64,000 bases of DNA from Linum tenue (Eukaryota; Streptophyta; Magnoliopsida; Malpighiales; Linaceae): positions 58,491,703 to 58,555,702 of the forward strand of contig CAMGYJ010000002.1 of NCBI GenBank assembly GCA_946122785.1, written 5' to 3'. The position numbers and the translations under genes were made by a program. Of the stretch, positions 15,430-28,925 are shown piece after piece (the stretch's first letter is position 1; the number at the start of each line of letters is the position of its first letter). Under the pieces are notes generated by a model. The model was not told the origin of the DNA. It did not search any database and worked only from the letters and a program-made list of their open reading frames with translations.

Positions 15430-15783
15430 GGCTGGAGCTCTTCCCGGGGTCGAACTCGCTCCAGGAATGACAGGGGTAGGGAACTTGGACGAATTTCGTG
15501 ATGGAAGAAAATGAAACGAGGTGAAAATGGTGTGCGATTAGCAAACTAGGAGGGAGATCAATTCAAAGAAAGAAAGATTGGCGAGGAAAATTGAACAAGA
15601 GGGGAGCAGTGGAGAATGAACGAAACCGAAACAGATCCGAGATCCGTCGGTTTCCGCACGTGCGGGAGGGGACACGTGTGAATGAAATGCAAGCTGAAGG
15701 TTGGGCTTTGACTTTTGGACCTGTCGTGAGGCCGATGATTAGTGATATGGACCCAATTTGGGCTTCTACCACTTTGTAACATT

Positions 15784-16313
15784 TAGGGTTGTTAATGAAC
15801 CAAGCCGCTTATGAATGATTCGGTGTGCGACTCGAGAAAAACTCGTGTGACACTCGATTCGTTTTAATCGAGCCGGCTCGCGAACAAGCTCGTTAACTAA
15901 ACGAGCCGAACTCGAGTCATACCATGTTCAGCTCGAAAGCTCACGAAGAAGCTCATTTAATGGTTTGACATAAAAAAAGAATTAGAATTCATGGATTTTA
16001 TGTATTGAAATTGAGATAAATATTGTGTTTTACTTTGCTGCAGATTTGAATGTAATTTTGTGCACAGTTTTAGGTCAATCTTGAGCTGTCATGAACATTT
16101 TATGAGCTAAACTCGATTTTGGGCTCGTTAAGCTTATTTGACGAGCCGAGCACAAGTCGAGCTCGAGCTTTCATTTTCATAAACGAGCCGAGCTCGAACT
16201 TGCATATTAAAGCTCGTGACGAACACGAGCCGAGCTCGAGCCTGAAAATATATTAACGAGCCGAGCCCGAACTATGACAAAGCTCGGCTCGACTCGGCTC
16301 ATTAACAGCCCTA
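15784..16313. mobile_element. hAT-type MITE, 'gagccg' family, copy 1
   Basis: It begins TAGGGTTGTTAATGA and ends with the inverted counterpart TCATTAACAGCCCTA. It is flanked by an 8-bp TSD with one mismatch (gtaacatt at 15776-15783, gttacatt at 16314-16321). TIRs of the form YAGGG plus an 8-bp duplication are diagnostic of the hAT superfamily. The interior is rich in gagccg/ctcgag words and has no transposase, so it is non-autonomous. Relatives lie at 26305, 33964 and 34773. Confidence 0.9.
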
Positions 16314-16321
16314 GTTACATT

Positions 16322-16738
16322 ATTGGTGGGTAATACGTGAACTGACCACTAATGGGGCATCTAGACCCGCAGTAGCGTGGGGAGGGGCATAGATATCTAC
16401 TTGTGACCCGCCCTGCCCTGCCCTGCCCCGTCCCACCATGTTCTTAGCTCATTATGTCTTAATTTCTTGTAATATCTATTCATATTTCTATATTTTGGCT
16501 ATTCTTTAACTAGTTAGAGCTGATCTTTCAACTAGTTAGACTCAATTACCTATTATATTGTCACTATTTCTCATTCATAAGTGTTTTCTCCATTCGATTT
16601 ATTGTAAAAAGTAAAATTTTGTGCATATTTTTTTTAAATAACGTATAAGAAGAGTGGGTCGACCCACCCCGCCCCACCCGTAGTAGCATGGGGTGGGGCA
16701 TGGGTATTGAAGTACCCGTCCCGCCCATTGTCATCACT
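16322..16738. mobile_element. MITE of the 'gccccgccc' family, degenerate copy
   Basis: The right end reads ...CCCATTGTCATCACTA, the inverse of the TAGTGATGGCAATGGG start of the intact element at 44945. The interior shares 'tcttaatttcttgtaatatctat-catatttct' and 'gtgggtcgaccca'. It lies in the opposite orientation to that element. The left TIR is poorly preserved, next to the hAT element ending at 16313. Confidence 0.7.
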
Positions 16739-16924
16739 AATCTTGACATCCCAATATAAAGGTGTTGAATCTTTGAGTCAGATTATAGTGTATATGTGAT
16801 TCTGGCTTCGGTTTGTTGTTGCCAAAATTGTGGTCGAATCTAATATCATAATTACTCGTTGATATCCTCCACTCCAAGACATTTCAAGATTTTCAATTGC
16901 ACCTTTGATTTCAGCTCTTGTCAT

Positions 16925-17588
16925 TAGGGCTGAGAAACAGTGTGTTCTGGTCCAGACCAGACCATATATACAGTCTATGGTCCAGACCGAAAGGCTAGAG
17001 TATAGACCAGACCACATACTATACAGTGCGGTCTGGTCTGTCTGGCACGTGTCTGGTCCAAATATACCACAATGAACGAAAAATGAACAATTTGCCTAGT
17101 CAACCACTCAAAAAATTGAATCAATTACCGAGAAAAAATAATTTTTTTTCCTTAAAAAATAAACTGAAACATGCATGAAGAATTTTGACATCCTAAATCT
17201 TAGTAAACAACAAAAATACAAAGTCAAAACATCCCAATTTGCTTCATAACGTAATAAACATTAACATAATGTCATATGGAGACTCGATCGTCTCTACTCT
17301 CCAGTAAATTGTGAATAAAAGAGAAGACGAGTTTCTCAAAATTAGGGTTGAGACTTGGGTCTCGTTGGGAGAATCGGGAGAGTGGTCGAGTGGGGTGCTA
17401 ACACGTAATGGGAAGTCGAATGGGTCAATGATTTGGTATAGTAAACTCCAATCTAGACTAGACTAGACCAAGAGATCAAAACATCATATAATACAAACCA
17501 TTCTTAATGGTCTACGGTCTGGACCAAATTGTGTGGTTCTGTTTGGTCCATGGTTTTTCAAACAATCTGATCTATTTTCCCAGCCCTA
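16925..17588. mobile_element. hAT MITE with ggtctggacc palindromes
   Basis: The left end is TAGGGCTGAGAAA and the right end TTTTCCCAGCCCTA. The 8-bp target duplication cttgtcat (16917-16924 and 17589-17596) is perfect. Both subterminal regions are packed with inverted words of the ggtctgg/ccagacc type. In hAT elements such subterminal words are typical transposase-binding repeats; that role is inferred here. No ORF of its own. Confidence 0.93.
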
Positions 17589-17899
17589 CTTGTCATGGTA
17601 CAAGAACCAAGGTTAGAAGTTTATGCTCTCTCAACATCTTCCCCATCTCTTGGTGGATTAAACCTCCAGTGTTTGCAAAGGTATGTACCTATTTGTCTAA
17701 CCGAACCATCTGTTTGAAAATTGATTGAACTTTAAAGTGGAAGGCATCAAGTCAACATTTGTTTAGTCTTTGTTAGTTGTGATTAATGACATTTGATATC
17801 ATCATCTTAGATCTTATGAATGATGGATGTCCAATTAATGGTCCTCCGAGCAAGAATTTCTAAGTTAAGAGTCCTCTTGTAAAAAAATCATCAACTTGA

Positions 17900-18970
17900 G
17901 GCCCCTCCTTTTTCTCTTTAGGTTTCCCATAATCCCGTCTTCTAAATTGAGGGGAGAGTTCAGAGCCTGATTAGGGATTTTGAGGTGATGCCAAGTTTCC
18001 TAAACAATGGTACATCCCCCTGAGAACATGATCCACTAATTTAGGAGTAGATTTTCAAAAGTTACGTTTACCTAATCTTGGTAGTTAGTGTTGCTTCCTT
18101 TCAAAATTGGTTAGGATCCTGTTATGAAGAGCCAATCATGAGAAGTGTTTGATTATGCTAAGCACGTCCCAGTTTTAGAGGCTCTTCCCGTCTATAGTCA
18201 TAGTGCTCACTGGGTCTCCTTTGTTTGTGTGTTGCAACCAGTCTACAGATGCCATATATGTTGATTTAGTCCTGGACTTTTGGTCAACTTTCATCCGCTT
18301 TATGGTTCTATCTTCCTCGAGTTCCAGGTTTAGAGGATCCATTTATAGAACAAAGAATCATCGACTGAGGGAAGTTTAGGGTGATTTCATTCCAATTCCA
18401 CTCACCTTTTTCATTGGTTAAATCAGTTATCGAAGCATGGAGATTGATGTTTGTGTCATTGTTAGTGATGTGGTCATCTAATAAAATCTCTTTCATCATC
18501 CAAGGTTGCATCTAAAACTCGACGTTATAGCCTTCTTGAATATCTAGGATAACACCTTGTTGAATTGTTGGTCATGTTATAAGAATTCTCTTCTGAAGCT
18601 TTGAAACGCAAATGTGTTTCATTCACACACCACCTACACCATTCGGCTTTGATTATTTGCCCTGCAAGACTCTCATCCAGAGCTAATCCTCATTATTTAA
18701 AATTTTCTACGCCAACTTTATCAAATAAACAAATTTCAGTTCCTAGGGAATCCGGAGACCAAGACCTCCATGCTCTTTTAGTTTACAATTAGTCCCCCAG
18801 GTAACATGGTGAACTTTTAACTTTCCCTCCTAACTTCCCCACACAAAGGTGCATATTTTTTTCCCGATTGTGTCACAAATATACATTGGTATCACTATTT
18901 TTGGTGTAAGAAAGAGAGGGAAGAGCATTAAGAAAAGACAAAGTCAAAGTCACTCTTCCAACCAAGGATA
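17900..18970 (-). pseudogene. Decayed LINE (non-LTR reverse transcriptase, C-terminal part)
   Basis: Read on the minus strand, broken frames keep the order typical of plant LINE ORF2 downstream of the RT core: a KSRLLSLVGRVTL block with a following LFLTP (about 18935-18970), an ICDTIGKKICTFVWG block (about 18840-18870), EHGGLGLRIP (about 18750), ALWMRVLQGK-like (about 18655), then NEKGEWNWNEITLNFP (about 18380-18420). Stops and frame changes separate the blocks, so no protein can be made. The catalytic YxDD core was not found. Confidence 0.65.
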
Positions 18971-18995
18971 ACAATCTGGATTTCTAGTAGGAAAA

Positions 18996-20300
18996 CTAAT
19001 GGTAAATTAGTTCCAAGTTAAAATTGTACGTATCCCCATTTTTAGGTCTATAAATTTGGATCATGTCGTCGCCGATGGGTTTTTTTTCCTGTTGTTTAAA
19101 ATCTAGCATTGAAAGACTGTAGTCCTCTACCACTTCAAGTCTAATCATCCAATCACCATTGAAATAGAAAATAGAAAACAAGGTTGGTGAGATGAAATCA
19201 TACGACAACTTCCCATCCTTGAATCCATTAGTACAAGTCTCCTTCAAAACACCCGCACTCGAAGCAGACAGTGTGAAGACCTTCATATTTGATTCTACAG
19301 AACTCATAATTTTTATATGATATTTTGCGAAAAGCGTCTTATGCAAAGCAAGTTCATTGCAGATTCACACATAGTTTCCCCTAATGCAATGTATCATATT
19401 GTAATCAATTTTGGCAACCTTTCCAATTTGCCTCCAACGTGAGTGAATAACTTTTATCATAATAACTCTTGTCAAAGATTAAGTCTTTTTTAAGAAAGGG
19501 AAACGATTATTATCTTCCCAAGATCCAGTAGATGAGCATCTTTCCCCACCTATCTTTGATTCCTTTGATTGTGGTTCTCTTGATTGTTAGTAGACACTCT
19601 AGGTCATTTTTATCATCATCTCTAGCGAATTTGTGTGAAATGTGGTAGATTTTCTTATGAGGCCGAGACATGAACTTGATTTCGACTAATGCTTCATTAT
19701 ATAAAGTCTTTGGGGTTATCATTTATATCTCTTTCTCCCTAAACTTGATTGGGTTACCCTATTGACCAGTGAATCAAAGTCCACGCTGAGAATCTTTCTT
19801 TACTATGAGGCTCGGGTTTCTTGTTATGTTAGTGTTTTCTGGCGAGAAAACTTGCGTTGAATTGAGATTGGATTGCACCTTTGACTTCTTTGGACAACGA
19901 TTTCTAAACACGGTTCAAACCTCTTCAAACACAGTTCGAACGAGGGTGTTTGATTGATGATTTTTGGGAATGAAAACTAAATTAAGTTACTCGTACTCCT
20001 GTGGAGGTTCAACGAGAGCTCCAAACTACGACTAGAGCTATATTTACAGAGAAAGATAAAAACTTGACACAGGCATCAGTTGTTTGGTTGTGGAACCCTT
20101 CTCTCTGTCGAACCTTCCTCCTATTTATAGCTATGGAGAGATAATTGTCGTAGAAAACCTCCTCTTGGATAACTGCTTCAAAGAACTGCTCCCCCTTCTT
20201 CGGAGTGGTGGTTACTCCTTCAACCGTCTAGGCGCTTCTCTTGGAACCGCCATGGGTCTTGGAGTGTAGCTTGACTCGCCTGGTCTTGTTTCAAATCTTG
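18996..20300. other. Intergenic, possibly LINE-related
   Basis: Two minus-strand open frames (18996-19346, 116 codons; 19510-19722, 70 codons) lie upstream of the LINE remnant in its orientation, but neither matches a family I can name. They may be decayed LINE 5' sequence. The rest shows no gene or clear repeat. Confidence 0.3.
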
Positions 20301-20319
20301 TTTCATGCTAGTCTTTTGA

Positions 20320-20745
20320 TAAACATGTGGTGTCTCAAAAAGGGGACGTGGTCCTCTTGCCTCGCGACCATGGACTTCTTACTCATGTCCATGGCCCTCT
20401 TGGGACTTAGTCACTAGTGATATAATGTTGCACCACTACACCCTTCCAATTCATGCCTATGGCCCTCTCTGAGGCGACATGGACATCTCACTCCTACACA
20501 TGGCCCCTCTTGTGAGGCGGCATGTCCTTCCCGGACTTAGTATATTTTTGGGTCGTTTGAGCGTGGTCATGAGGCGGCATGGCTTCTTTATCCATGGACA
20601 TGGACTTCTCAATCATGTTTGTGGCCCTTCGTGTGACACGGCATGACCTTCTCATACTTTGCATTTTCCAATCATGCCTAGGGCCTCTTGTCTCGCAACC
20701 ATGCCCCTTCTCATGAAGCGGCATGGACCTCTCAGACTTTATGTT
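20320..20745. repeat. Degenerate minisatellite (catgg / gaggcggcatg units)
   Basis: Diverged repetitions of words such as 'catggacatgg', 'ggcccctcttgtgaggcggcatg' and 'ctcatacttt' recur at irregular 50-90-bp spacing. No reading frame crosses them. Confidence 0.6.
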
Positions 20746-21340
20746 TGTTGTAAGGCCACAAAAGTTAATTTTGAGTGATTGTAAATAATCCCAACAAAAA
20801 ATTAGAGATTGATAATCCCTCAGTTTTGAGTGATTGTGGTGGGATCTTCAAAAAGTTAATACATGTATTTAAGTTCAATATAAGCCAAAAAAATACATGA
20901 AATAGCTCAATACATCACTAGTCTTGTGCCCACCAAATGGGTGGTGTATTCATTTTTTTTCTTCTTATTTGTCACTTAAATGTTATTAGGTTGCTAATTT
21001 CTTTATATTTAATTTTTGGCTATAGTTTATCCAAATCTCGATTAATAAAATAATAAGAGTTGCGACTATATCATAAGTTGGATATTCACATTCCGACCAT
21101 CTAATCTTTGACTAACTAATAGTTTTAACTTCGAAAGTTGTATATGACTTCTTATTAGTTTTATCTTTGGTGTATCTAGATGTTAGGAGCAAGATATTAT
21201 GAAATTCTAAAATTTTCTTATTATACTCGATTATAATAGTTTCACATAGAGAGTTCAAATTATCATATGTAATGATTTGGAATGAGTCGATTTTCAACAT
21301 CTTTCTCCTTTGATGTATGAAAAATCGAGAAAATGTAGGA

Positions 21341-22450
21341 TTTTTTTTTTGACAACCTGATTTCATTACGAAATAGGAATGTGTTACAAAGTTTGGGCCA
21401 AGCCCCGGAAAGAAGAAGACAAAACATGAGAAAATGGAGAGCCCAAACAAACCCAACAACAAGACCCACTGCAAAAAGAAAGAAACGAAAAACCAAACAC
21501 CCTACAAGTCATCACAAGCCCACCAAAAGGGCAAAAGCCTAGCCCAACAGCAAACAACAACAAAACCCAACCCCAAAGAAACCCTAAAACGAAAACAACA
21601 CCAAGCCAAGAGACAACAAACCAGCCGCCCAGAAGCCGCCGCCAAACAACAAGCCGCACCACCACCCACCGCCAGCAGGAGACACCACCACCGTCCACCA
21701 AACCCCCAACATCGCAAACCAAATCAAAATCAACAAACACCACCGCCAGCAAACCAGAACCCCGCCGACAACCAACACCAAACGCGAAGCAAAAACCAAG
21801 AGTCACCGAAGAAAAAGAGCCCACAAACAACGGAGAACACCACCCAAGCACAACCGGACCAACCACCACAAACCCGCCGCTAGAGAACACCCAGCAAAGA
21901 CATCTGCCACTAGCGCCGCCCAACACCACCGAAGCCTCACCACCACAAGAAAAAGAAAACAGAGCATCCAAATCTCACAGAGAAGTCATCATCCCTACAA
22001 CCGACTAGATAACAGTAGAACCACAGGCCACAGGCCATATCCACCGAATCACTCGCCATTAAGAGTGAAGCAAGGAGGAAGGCTCCAAAAGTCAAAAGGA
22101 AAGTTGTAAATTGCACAAGCAATCCCCTTTGCACACCGGACCGACCTCAAGACCCAACAACGGATCTGAAGTGTGGAGGAGGAAACATCTCCAAAGAGAA
22201 GTTCCTTAGCAAAATCCACAAGGAAAGTAGCGAAATTGAACTGAAAAACCCCATCAAAGGGTTGGAAAGGTAGCAACATAAAGGAAAAGGAGAATGATAA
22301 TAAAAGAGGGCAAAGGGTTGCCGCCGGTCACCAAGAGGTGAAACCGGCGGCCACCCCACAGGAGAATGGAAAAGGAGAAGTTAGAGAGATGTTAGAGAAT
22401 TTGAAATAGAGAGAGATGGGTGGACCAAACCTTTTCACTTTTCCTTATCT
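21341..22450 (-). mobile_element. GC-rich non-LTR retroposon with 13-bp TSD
   Basis: A poly(T) run at 21341-21350 marks a poly(A) tail on the minus strand. It is preceded by the complement of a polyadenylated-looking end (GTAATGAAATCAGGTTGTC). Identical 13-bp duplications, agaaaatgtagga, flank it at 21328-21340 and 22451-22463. A tail plus a 13-bp duplication is the signature of LINE-type target-primed insertion. The 1.1-kb body is strikingly GC-rich and C-rich on the plus strand, with a 195-codon minus ORF (21384-21971) of low complexity but no reverse transcriptase. It may be a non-autonomous LINE or a retroposed sequence. Confidence 0.85.
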
Positions 22451-22671
22451 AGAAAATGTAGGATTAGACATTCTTGTGGTAGCAGAATTTCCAATCAATC
22501 AATTCAATGGTACATGTGTCTCCAAATTGAAAACACATATATTTCATGCCAACCATTCAAATTGTGACAAATGATACCACCTATAAAACTAAAATAAAAA
22601 TATCATTATAAATTCTTACTTACTCCCGAAAATGCTTGTCCACTTTGCTATTTTATTCTAACAAAGCCTTA

Positions 22672-23592
22672 CGCTCTGTTTGGCAACAAGGGGGGTGCAA
22701 ATTGCAGGAGGGTGCAAGTTGAGGGGTAAATTGCTGGGGGGTGCAAATTGCTGGGGGGTGTAAGTGGAGGGGTAAATTGTTGTTTGGATGAAAAAGTAGG
22801 GGGGTGCAAATAGAGTGAAAAGTAAGTAATTATATTATTTTAAAATATATTTTAAAAATAGATTTTAAGATTACAAAATAGATTTTAAAATTTTAAAATA
22901 TTATCATAAAATAATAAAATAAATATTACTATATAATAATAAATATACTTTACTAAAAATAGTTATTATATAATAATGCTCAAATAATAATTAATTATGA
23001 CAATTGTATAATCATTGATCGAGCGATCTCAAAACTCGAAGCTCAACTTGTAACTGGTCATCCTATATAGGGTTTTCGTGTCTAGTTTAATCTTAAATTG
23101 TCAAACTTAGTCAAACACGTTCGAATTTGTAAGTTTTAACTATTTAGTCAAATAAACTGAGTTAACCAAACAATTTCTCTCTATCTTTTCCACAAACACC
23201 TCGTATCTCTAATTTTCAATGCAAATTCGATTCAACCAAGAGATTTAGATTTGACTTGACGAATAAACTTGTTTCTAGAGTCAAATGGTCAACCCCGAAT
23301 AATGTTTACATTAATGATATTTATAAAAAAAAGAAATTGATAATATTAATTATTATATAATTATATATAACACAATTAGAAAAACAAAATTCCATAATTC
23401 CCCCTCCCCCCTCTCTTCCTTCCTTCCCTTGCACCCCAATTTGGGGGGTAAGCCGAAACAGTAAATTTGCACTCCCGTTTTGCACCCCCCTACTGTTCCA
23501 AATTAACCAAACAGGTGCAAATGTGTTGGAAACTGTATTTACCCCTCACATTTGCACCCTCCTCCCATTTACCCCTCTTCCCAAAGAGAGTG
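22672..23592. mobile_element. Tourist-like MITE (PIF/Harbinger type)
   Basis: TIRs CGCTCTGTTTGG... and ...CCCAAAGAGAGTG flank the element, with TTA on each side (22669-22671, 23593-23595), as expected for Tourist/PIF insertions. Both subterminal regions carry repeated 'ggggggtgcaaattg' / 'ggggtaaat' words in opposite orientation. The interior is very AT-rich and non-coding. Confidence 0.75.
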
Positions 23593-23595
23593 TTA

Positions 23596-24882
23596 AGGAA
23601 TTGAGGGGATGTTTAGCGACAATATCTTGACTTTCTCTTGTTTACAGCAAATGAGACTTTTGGAGTGATATAGTTTTTTTTGTTTAAGATGTACTTTTTT
23701 TGACATAACAACACCACAACACCAACATATGCTTGGAGGAGGTCCAAAAGTGAGATTGCACATATTTGGTAATTAAACATCCAAAAAAGAAACATTGTTT
23801 AGACAAAAACTAAAGTGAAAGAAGATTGCATATCGTTAAAATCTTAATTATATTCCCCAAGTGTACATGTTTTAGCAATGGAACACAACTTCCTTCATTT
23901 TTATGAAAACATGTATTTTCTACTTCATATTAATGTCATTACTTTATCATTTAGTTTGAGTGAATCGTTGTAATTTAGTCATTTGGGATTAATTATGCGT
24001 TTGGTTACCTGGTTAATGTGATTACTTTTAATAAATATGCATGGAAGCTGCATCATTTACAAAAACTAATGTGATAAAAAAAACTCCATCATAGTCATAA
24101 TATAAGTTAATAGTCATAACATAAGTTAAGTTTAGAGAAACCCTAATATTGATTTTTTTTCCAAGCATAACGAATTTGTCCTAGTGATTTTAAATTTAAA
24201 TACGAGATACAACATTTAGCTTTGTCTTACTTTTTAGTAGAATACATACATTTTTATTTAAAATATAAAAATTATAACTCAAAATATAGTTTCAATTTCA
24301 AGAAAATTTTAGAAGAAGGAATTTAAAGGAAATAAAGGATGACAAAGCTATTAAGAAAATATAATATAAAATCAATCTCAATAAGTTTGGTTGATGAGGG
24401 AGACGTTAAATCTTATCTTAACATATATTATGGTTGTTCTCTACAAAATTTATGCCACGTAAGCTTTAAATAATCTTCGTTGATTTACTCAATTCACTCT
24501 TTACAGCCTTTTCCATTATTTATCTGGCTATCTTTTCTTTGGTATCTCTTTTTTGGGCCAGATAGAATAAAGCCCAATTATAGAGTAAGTTTCTTTGAGG
24601 GGATTAATGGTTTCTAATTTTTATGATCTTTTACGGTAATAATTTTTTTATACATTGGTGATGGGTTGTAACATCTTTGTAGTGATATTAAACATTTCTA
24701 ACGTAATGATTATTAAGGAAGTTTATACTCGAGTATATTTCTTATAATTTTTTACCTCAATTCAAAATTTAAGATCAACATCAAACTCTCCTCTATTTAT
24801 CAGCGGTTCTCCGCCACCACTTGACGAGTCTCCATCACCATCTTACGGTTCTCTTCCACTATTGAGCAGAGTGAACTGACAC
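23596..24882. other. AT-rich intergenic DNA, nothing recognised
   Basis: No long frame, splice-like gene structure or clear repeat was found here. Confidence 0.4.
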
Positions 24883-25495
24883 CAGGGATGACAATGGGTC
24901 GTGTTGGGTCGGGTTTTGCCAAACCCATAGGTTTATCCGTGAAAAAAACCCAGGGTAAAACCCACTGGGTTTGAAAAACTCAAACCCAACTAGCTGGGTA
25001 TTCGCGGGTTCATGGGTACCCACGGGTTTTTGTCGTAAAAAATTTACAATAACAAGTTCCTATCAAAATTAAAGTCAAATATCAATCTCTAAATACAACT
25101 TATCCATATATAAAACATCATTCTAGAAAATTCAAGCAAATCACAAATTAACTATACAAATTGTTCAACACCAATCTAGAAAATTCAAGAAAATTGAAGC
25201 AAATCACAAATTATCCATAAATAACATGATTAATTGAAAGCTTCTTCCTTTCAATTAAGTTTCTTCACTCTCCACTCGATAACATCAACTTCATTCTACA
25301 CAATTAGAAAGAAAAATTAGACATGTTCCACAAACATAAATAAGATTAGTTATTTAGAATATTAAATATATCGAGAAAATTAATTATATGGGTGTGAACG
25401 GGTTTAACCCAAAACCCATCAACACGAATTTTACCCGCGTTGACCAGGTTGGGTCGGGTGGGTACCCGTGGGTTCGGGTTTTGTTGTCATCCCTA
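24883..25495. mobile_element. hAT MITE (Ac-like CAGGGATGACAA termini)
   Basis: It starts CAGGGATGACAATGGGTCG and ends TTGTCATCCCTA, close to the classic Ac terminal motif. It is flanked by an 8-bp TSD with one mismatch (actgacac at 24875-24882, cctgacac at 25496-25503). Subterminal regions repeat 'gggtcggg' and 'acccatgggt' words. Non-coding. Confidence 0.92.
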
Positions 25496-25619
25496 CCTGA
25501 CACTGGCGGTTACACTCAAACATGGCGCTAGTGATGGTTAACATCTTGCCCCACCATTGTTTCCGGCGTCACTTTTTTGTAATTGGCCAAGATCATACCT
25601 GACCACTAGCTCTTTTACA

Positions 25620-26285
25620 AACCCAGTGATGGTTAACATGACGTTATGCTTGGCACCCTAGTGCTTGACCCTCCTGGTGGTTGGTACATGGGTGGCTAAA
25701 TGCTTGACTACGAGGCCCTCCTTGGATAATATCAGACTTGACCCCCTTTGGGTGATGTCATGTTTGACCCCCCTTGTGGTTGGATCTCAACACTTAGCCA
25801 AAATTTTCTTCTTTTTTTCCATCATGTCTAGTACTCACTATAGCTCCCTTTGCACGACAACATGCTTGATACCCTAGTGCAAGGTAGGTAGACGGTCATG
25901 GTACCCTTGGATGATGTCATGTTAACCCCCCTTGTGGTTGGGTATCAACATTTAGCTGAATTATCCTTCCTTTCACTTTCCTGGGTCTTCATATGTTTGA
26001 TGGCCCTCCTTGCACGATATCATGTTTGACAGCCTATTGCAAGGTAAGTAGGCGGCGTGGTACCTGGTGCTTTACCCCCCTTGGACGATGTCATGCATGA
26101 CCCCCCTTGGATGATGTCATGCTTGACCCCCTTGTGGTTGAGTCACCATACTTAGCCAAATTTCGCCTCTATCATGCCGACTTGGGTGGTCGACGCTCGA
26201 CCCCCTTTGGATGATGTCATGCTTGACAGGTGGGTACTTGGTGGGTCGGGTATGTAACCTACTTGGTAGGTAGGTGGCGAGGGGT
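25620..26285. repeat. Degenerate tandem repeat, roughly 170-bp unit
   Basis: The phrase 'gatgatgtcatg-ttgaccccccttgtggttgg-tatcaacacttagccaaa' recurs several times, with intervening 'gtgcaaggtaggtaggcgg' blocks. The copies are clearly diverged. Confidence 0.65.
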
Positions 26286-26304
26286 AAGGTGCGTGTACTG
26301 AGGT

Positions 26305-26824
26305 TAGGGCTACAAATGAGTCAAGCCGCTCGCGAGCAACTCGACGTTCGAATCGGATAAAACTCGTTCAACACTCGTCTCTTTAGTTAACAAGCCGGCT
26401 AGCGAGCCGAGTCGTTAGTAAATGATCCAAGCTTGAGCTAGACCATGCTCAGCTTGATTAGCTCGTGAGCTAGTTTGACTCGGTGGCTTGTTGAGCTAAA
26501 CTCGCGAGCTAGCTTGTTTAGAGCTTGTGGAAAGATTAATTACTCTTGTGAACATGAACATTATCTTGTTAATACCGATGTGTGTGAAAGTTAGCTGTTA
26601 TTTATTGTTTCTTGTGTTCTTTTATCATTTAAAATCTTATGTGTACACAATTTTCAGCAATAATAATCTCAAATCGAGCTCATCTTGAGTCGAGCTTGAG
26701 CTGGATTATTTTAATTGAGCCGAGCTCGAGCTCGAGCTAGATTATCAAAATTCGAGCTCGAACTGAAAATTTATAAATGAACCGAGCTCAGCCTAAACAA
26801 AAACTCGACTCGTGTGCAACCCTA
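26305..26824. mobile_element. hAT MITE, 'gagccg' family, copy 2
   Basis: TAGGGCTACAAATGAG at the left and GTGCAACCCTA at the right are flanked by a perfect 8-bp duplication, actgaggt (26297-26304, 26825-26832). It shares the gagctcg-rich interior with the elements at 15784, 33964 and 34773. Non-autonomous. Confidence 0.93.
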
Positions 26825-26832
26825 ACTGAGGT

Positions 26833-28554
26833 ACTTGGCATGAACTTATGGATTTTCCAAAAGTCCACCACTTAGCCCAAGTTAAACAAATTTAATTAAT
26901 ATGGTTAAGTTGGTCTTACAAACCACTACAACTCCTTCAAAATAATCAATGTGGTAACAAGTGATTTTTTTAGTGGTAAACGAATTAACTGCAATGTCCA
27001 GAGGTAACAATGGGAACGTCTCCTATAAAGAGTACAAATGCAATTGCTTTGGTGTGGATGCTCTAACGAGAGATTTAATTATAAAATCAATCTTACATAA
27101 AAAAAACTAGTTTTGTCCCGCCCGATGGGCGGCGGCCGGCGAGTTTCATTTGTGTGTACTTTTTCATCTATTATATGTAATTTTTTAATGGTATCGGATT
27201 CCTACTTTTCATATTTATTATTGTTATATATTATCTGTGTTTCATCTAATATGATCCAGGTTTTAATTATGATCAACAATAGTGTCAAACAACATTGTAA
27301 CTTCATCACCGCTTGGAAAATAGTTTTCATGACCATCTGATCTTTGATTCACAAACCATTTTCAGCTTCATATGTTGTACGTGGTTTAACCTAGCGTACG
27401 CCACCTTACCGTACTCCTATCGAGTTTTGCTATTTAGACCATGTATTAATGGAGTTTGGACATGATGCTATATCATAGTCTCTAATGGGTGAACTTCAGT
27501 ATCTAATTCTCTAATCCAAATCATACTATTCATTTAATGCAAAAATAGTAACCAACGATTCTTATTTGACAAAATATATTAAAGTACAACTAATAGATGT
27601 GAACGAAGGTGTATATTACACCTCGAGTGTTCGCTAGCCTTTTCCACCATTATATTAAAGTACAACCAAACTATGCTGCTATGCTTCTATATTATCTTCA
27701 ACATTTTATGAATTATATCAAACCAAAATGTTAGTTATAGAGACACTTTGGCTTCATTTCACATTATCACCCAATATTAGCTGTGTGACTGACTGTAACT
27801 GGAATTGTTTGATAACTTCATACAAATATAAATGCGCTCTGTTGTGTAATCAGTACAATAGATGAATTTACAGGACATCGGTCAAGGTATGATCTCGCGT
27901 TGGTTTTACAGGACATTGGTCCGGGTACGTCTAGTGATGTTATATAGGATATCAATTAGGGTATGATCCCACACTGGATTTACAGGACACCAATATAGGA
28001 ACGATCCGTGGTGGTATACAGGGCATCTAGTGTACTACCTGGGAAGTGTATGACTTGGAAATTAAGAAGTAAAGGGACATTGAATCCTTGTATCATTGTC
28101 AAAAAAAAAAAAAATCCTTGTATAAAAATTACTTATGATATTGTTAAGTGATAACTTCCTATGACGTGATATACGAAATTTGCATGTCATGATGATGGTT
28201 AGATGATGGTTTTCTATGGTGTTTTATACAATGATTTACCATTAGATGGTGTGATATTTCGTTATGTTGGGACAGGGTTACATGGTGATGCCAGTATGAT
28301 GTGATACTTGGTGAATACATATTTATACAATGAGTTATCAAGAGACTGTTTGATGGTCCTTATGTTGTGAATATATGAATTCCTTGAGTTTAAGATGATG
28401 CATGTTTATGGCATGTGGTGATGAATGGATGTTTATTTACTGAATGAGATATAACACATCGGGTGTATCTTATGAGTGGGGTTATCCGGCTAGTATAACT
28501 GGTTACTAAAAATAGTTATAGTAATGGGTGGTTTTAAAGTATCTTGGGTAAAAT
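26833..28554. other. Intergenic, with a short minisatellite at about 27865-28030
   Basis: Around 27865-28030 the phrase 'ttacaggaca-c-gt--gg-a-gatc' recurs four or so times at about 45-60-bp spacing. No gene structure was recognised elsewhere in this stretch. Confidence 0.4.
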
Positions 28555-28925
28555 CAAAGGTATGACATACCTTGAGTAGTAAGAAAATGATATCTAGACC
28601 TTGAATTGACCGGAGTTTGGCATCAGGTATTATTCCCAAACTGTTAAAGATTAAAATCTAGGTCTTGATTCTATAAAAATCTCATACACTAAGATCAATT
28701 TAATTACAAATAAAATTCGACGGTCATGATTCGTCGAAATATATGCAAAAATTACGGGCACAATCTTAGGGGTTAGGCTCTATAATTTTGGTATCTAAGA
28801 CCTATTCACTCATCAAGGGTTAGAGTATAGTATCATGCCCAAAAATCTGATTAATTCGAGATCTAATAGCATTTACTTACTCATGGTATGTCCTATATTA
28901 TAACTAAGGTACGATGGAAACCACC
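28555..28925. repeat. Dispersed repeat, copy B
   Basis: Same family and orientation as 3605-3955. It shares the order of landmark words from 'atgacataccttgagtag' to 'taattcgagatctaatagcattt'. No coding capacity; no TIR or tail identified. Confidence 0.7.
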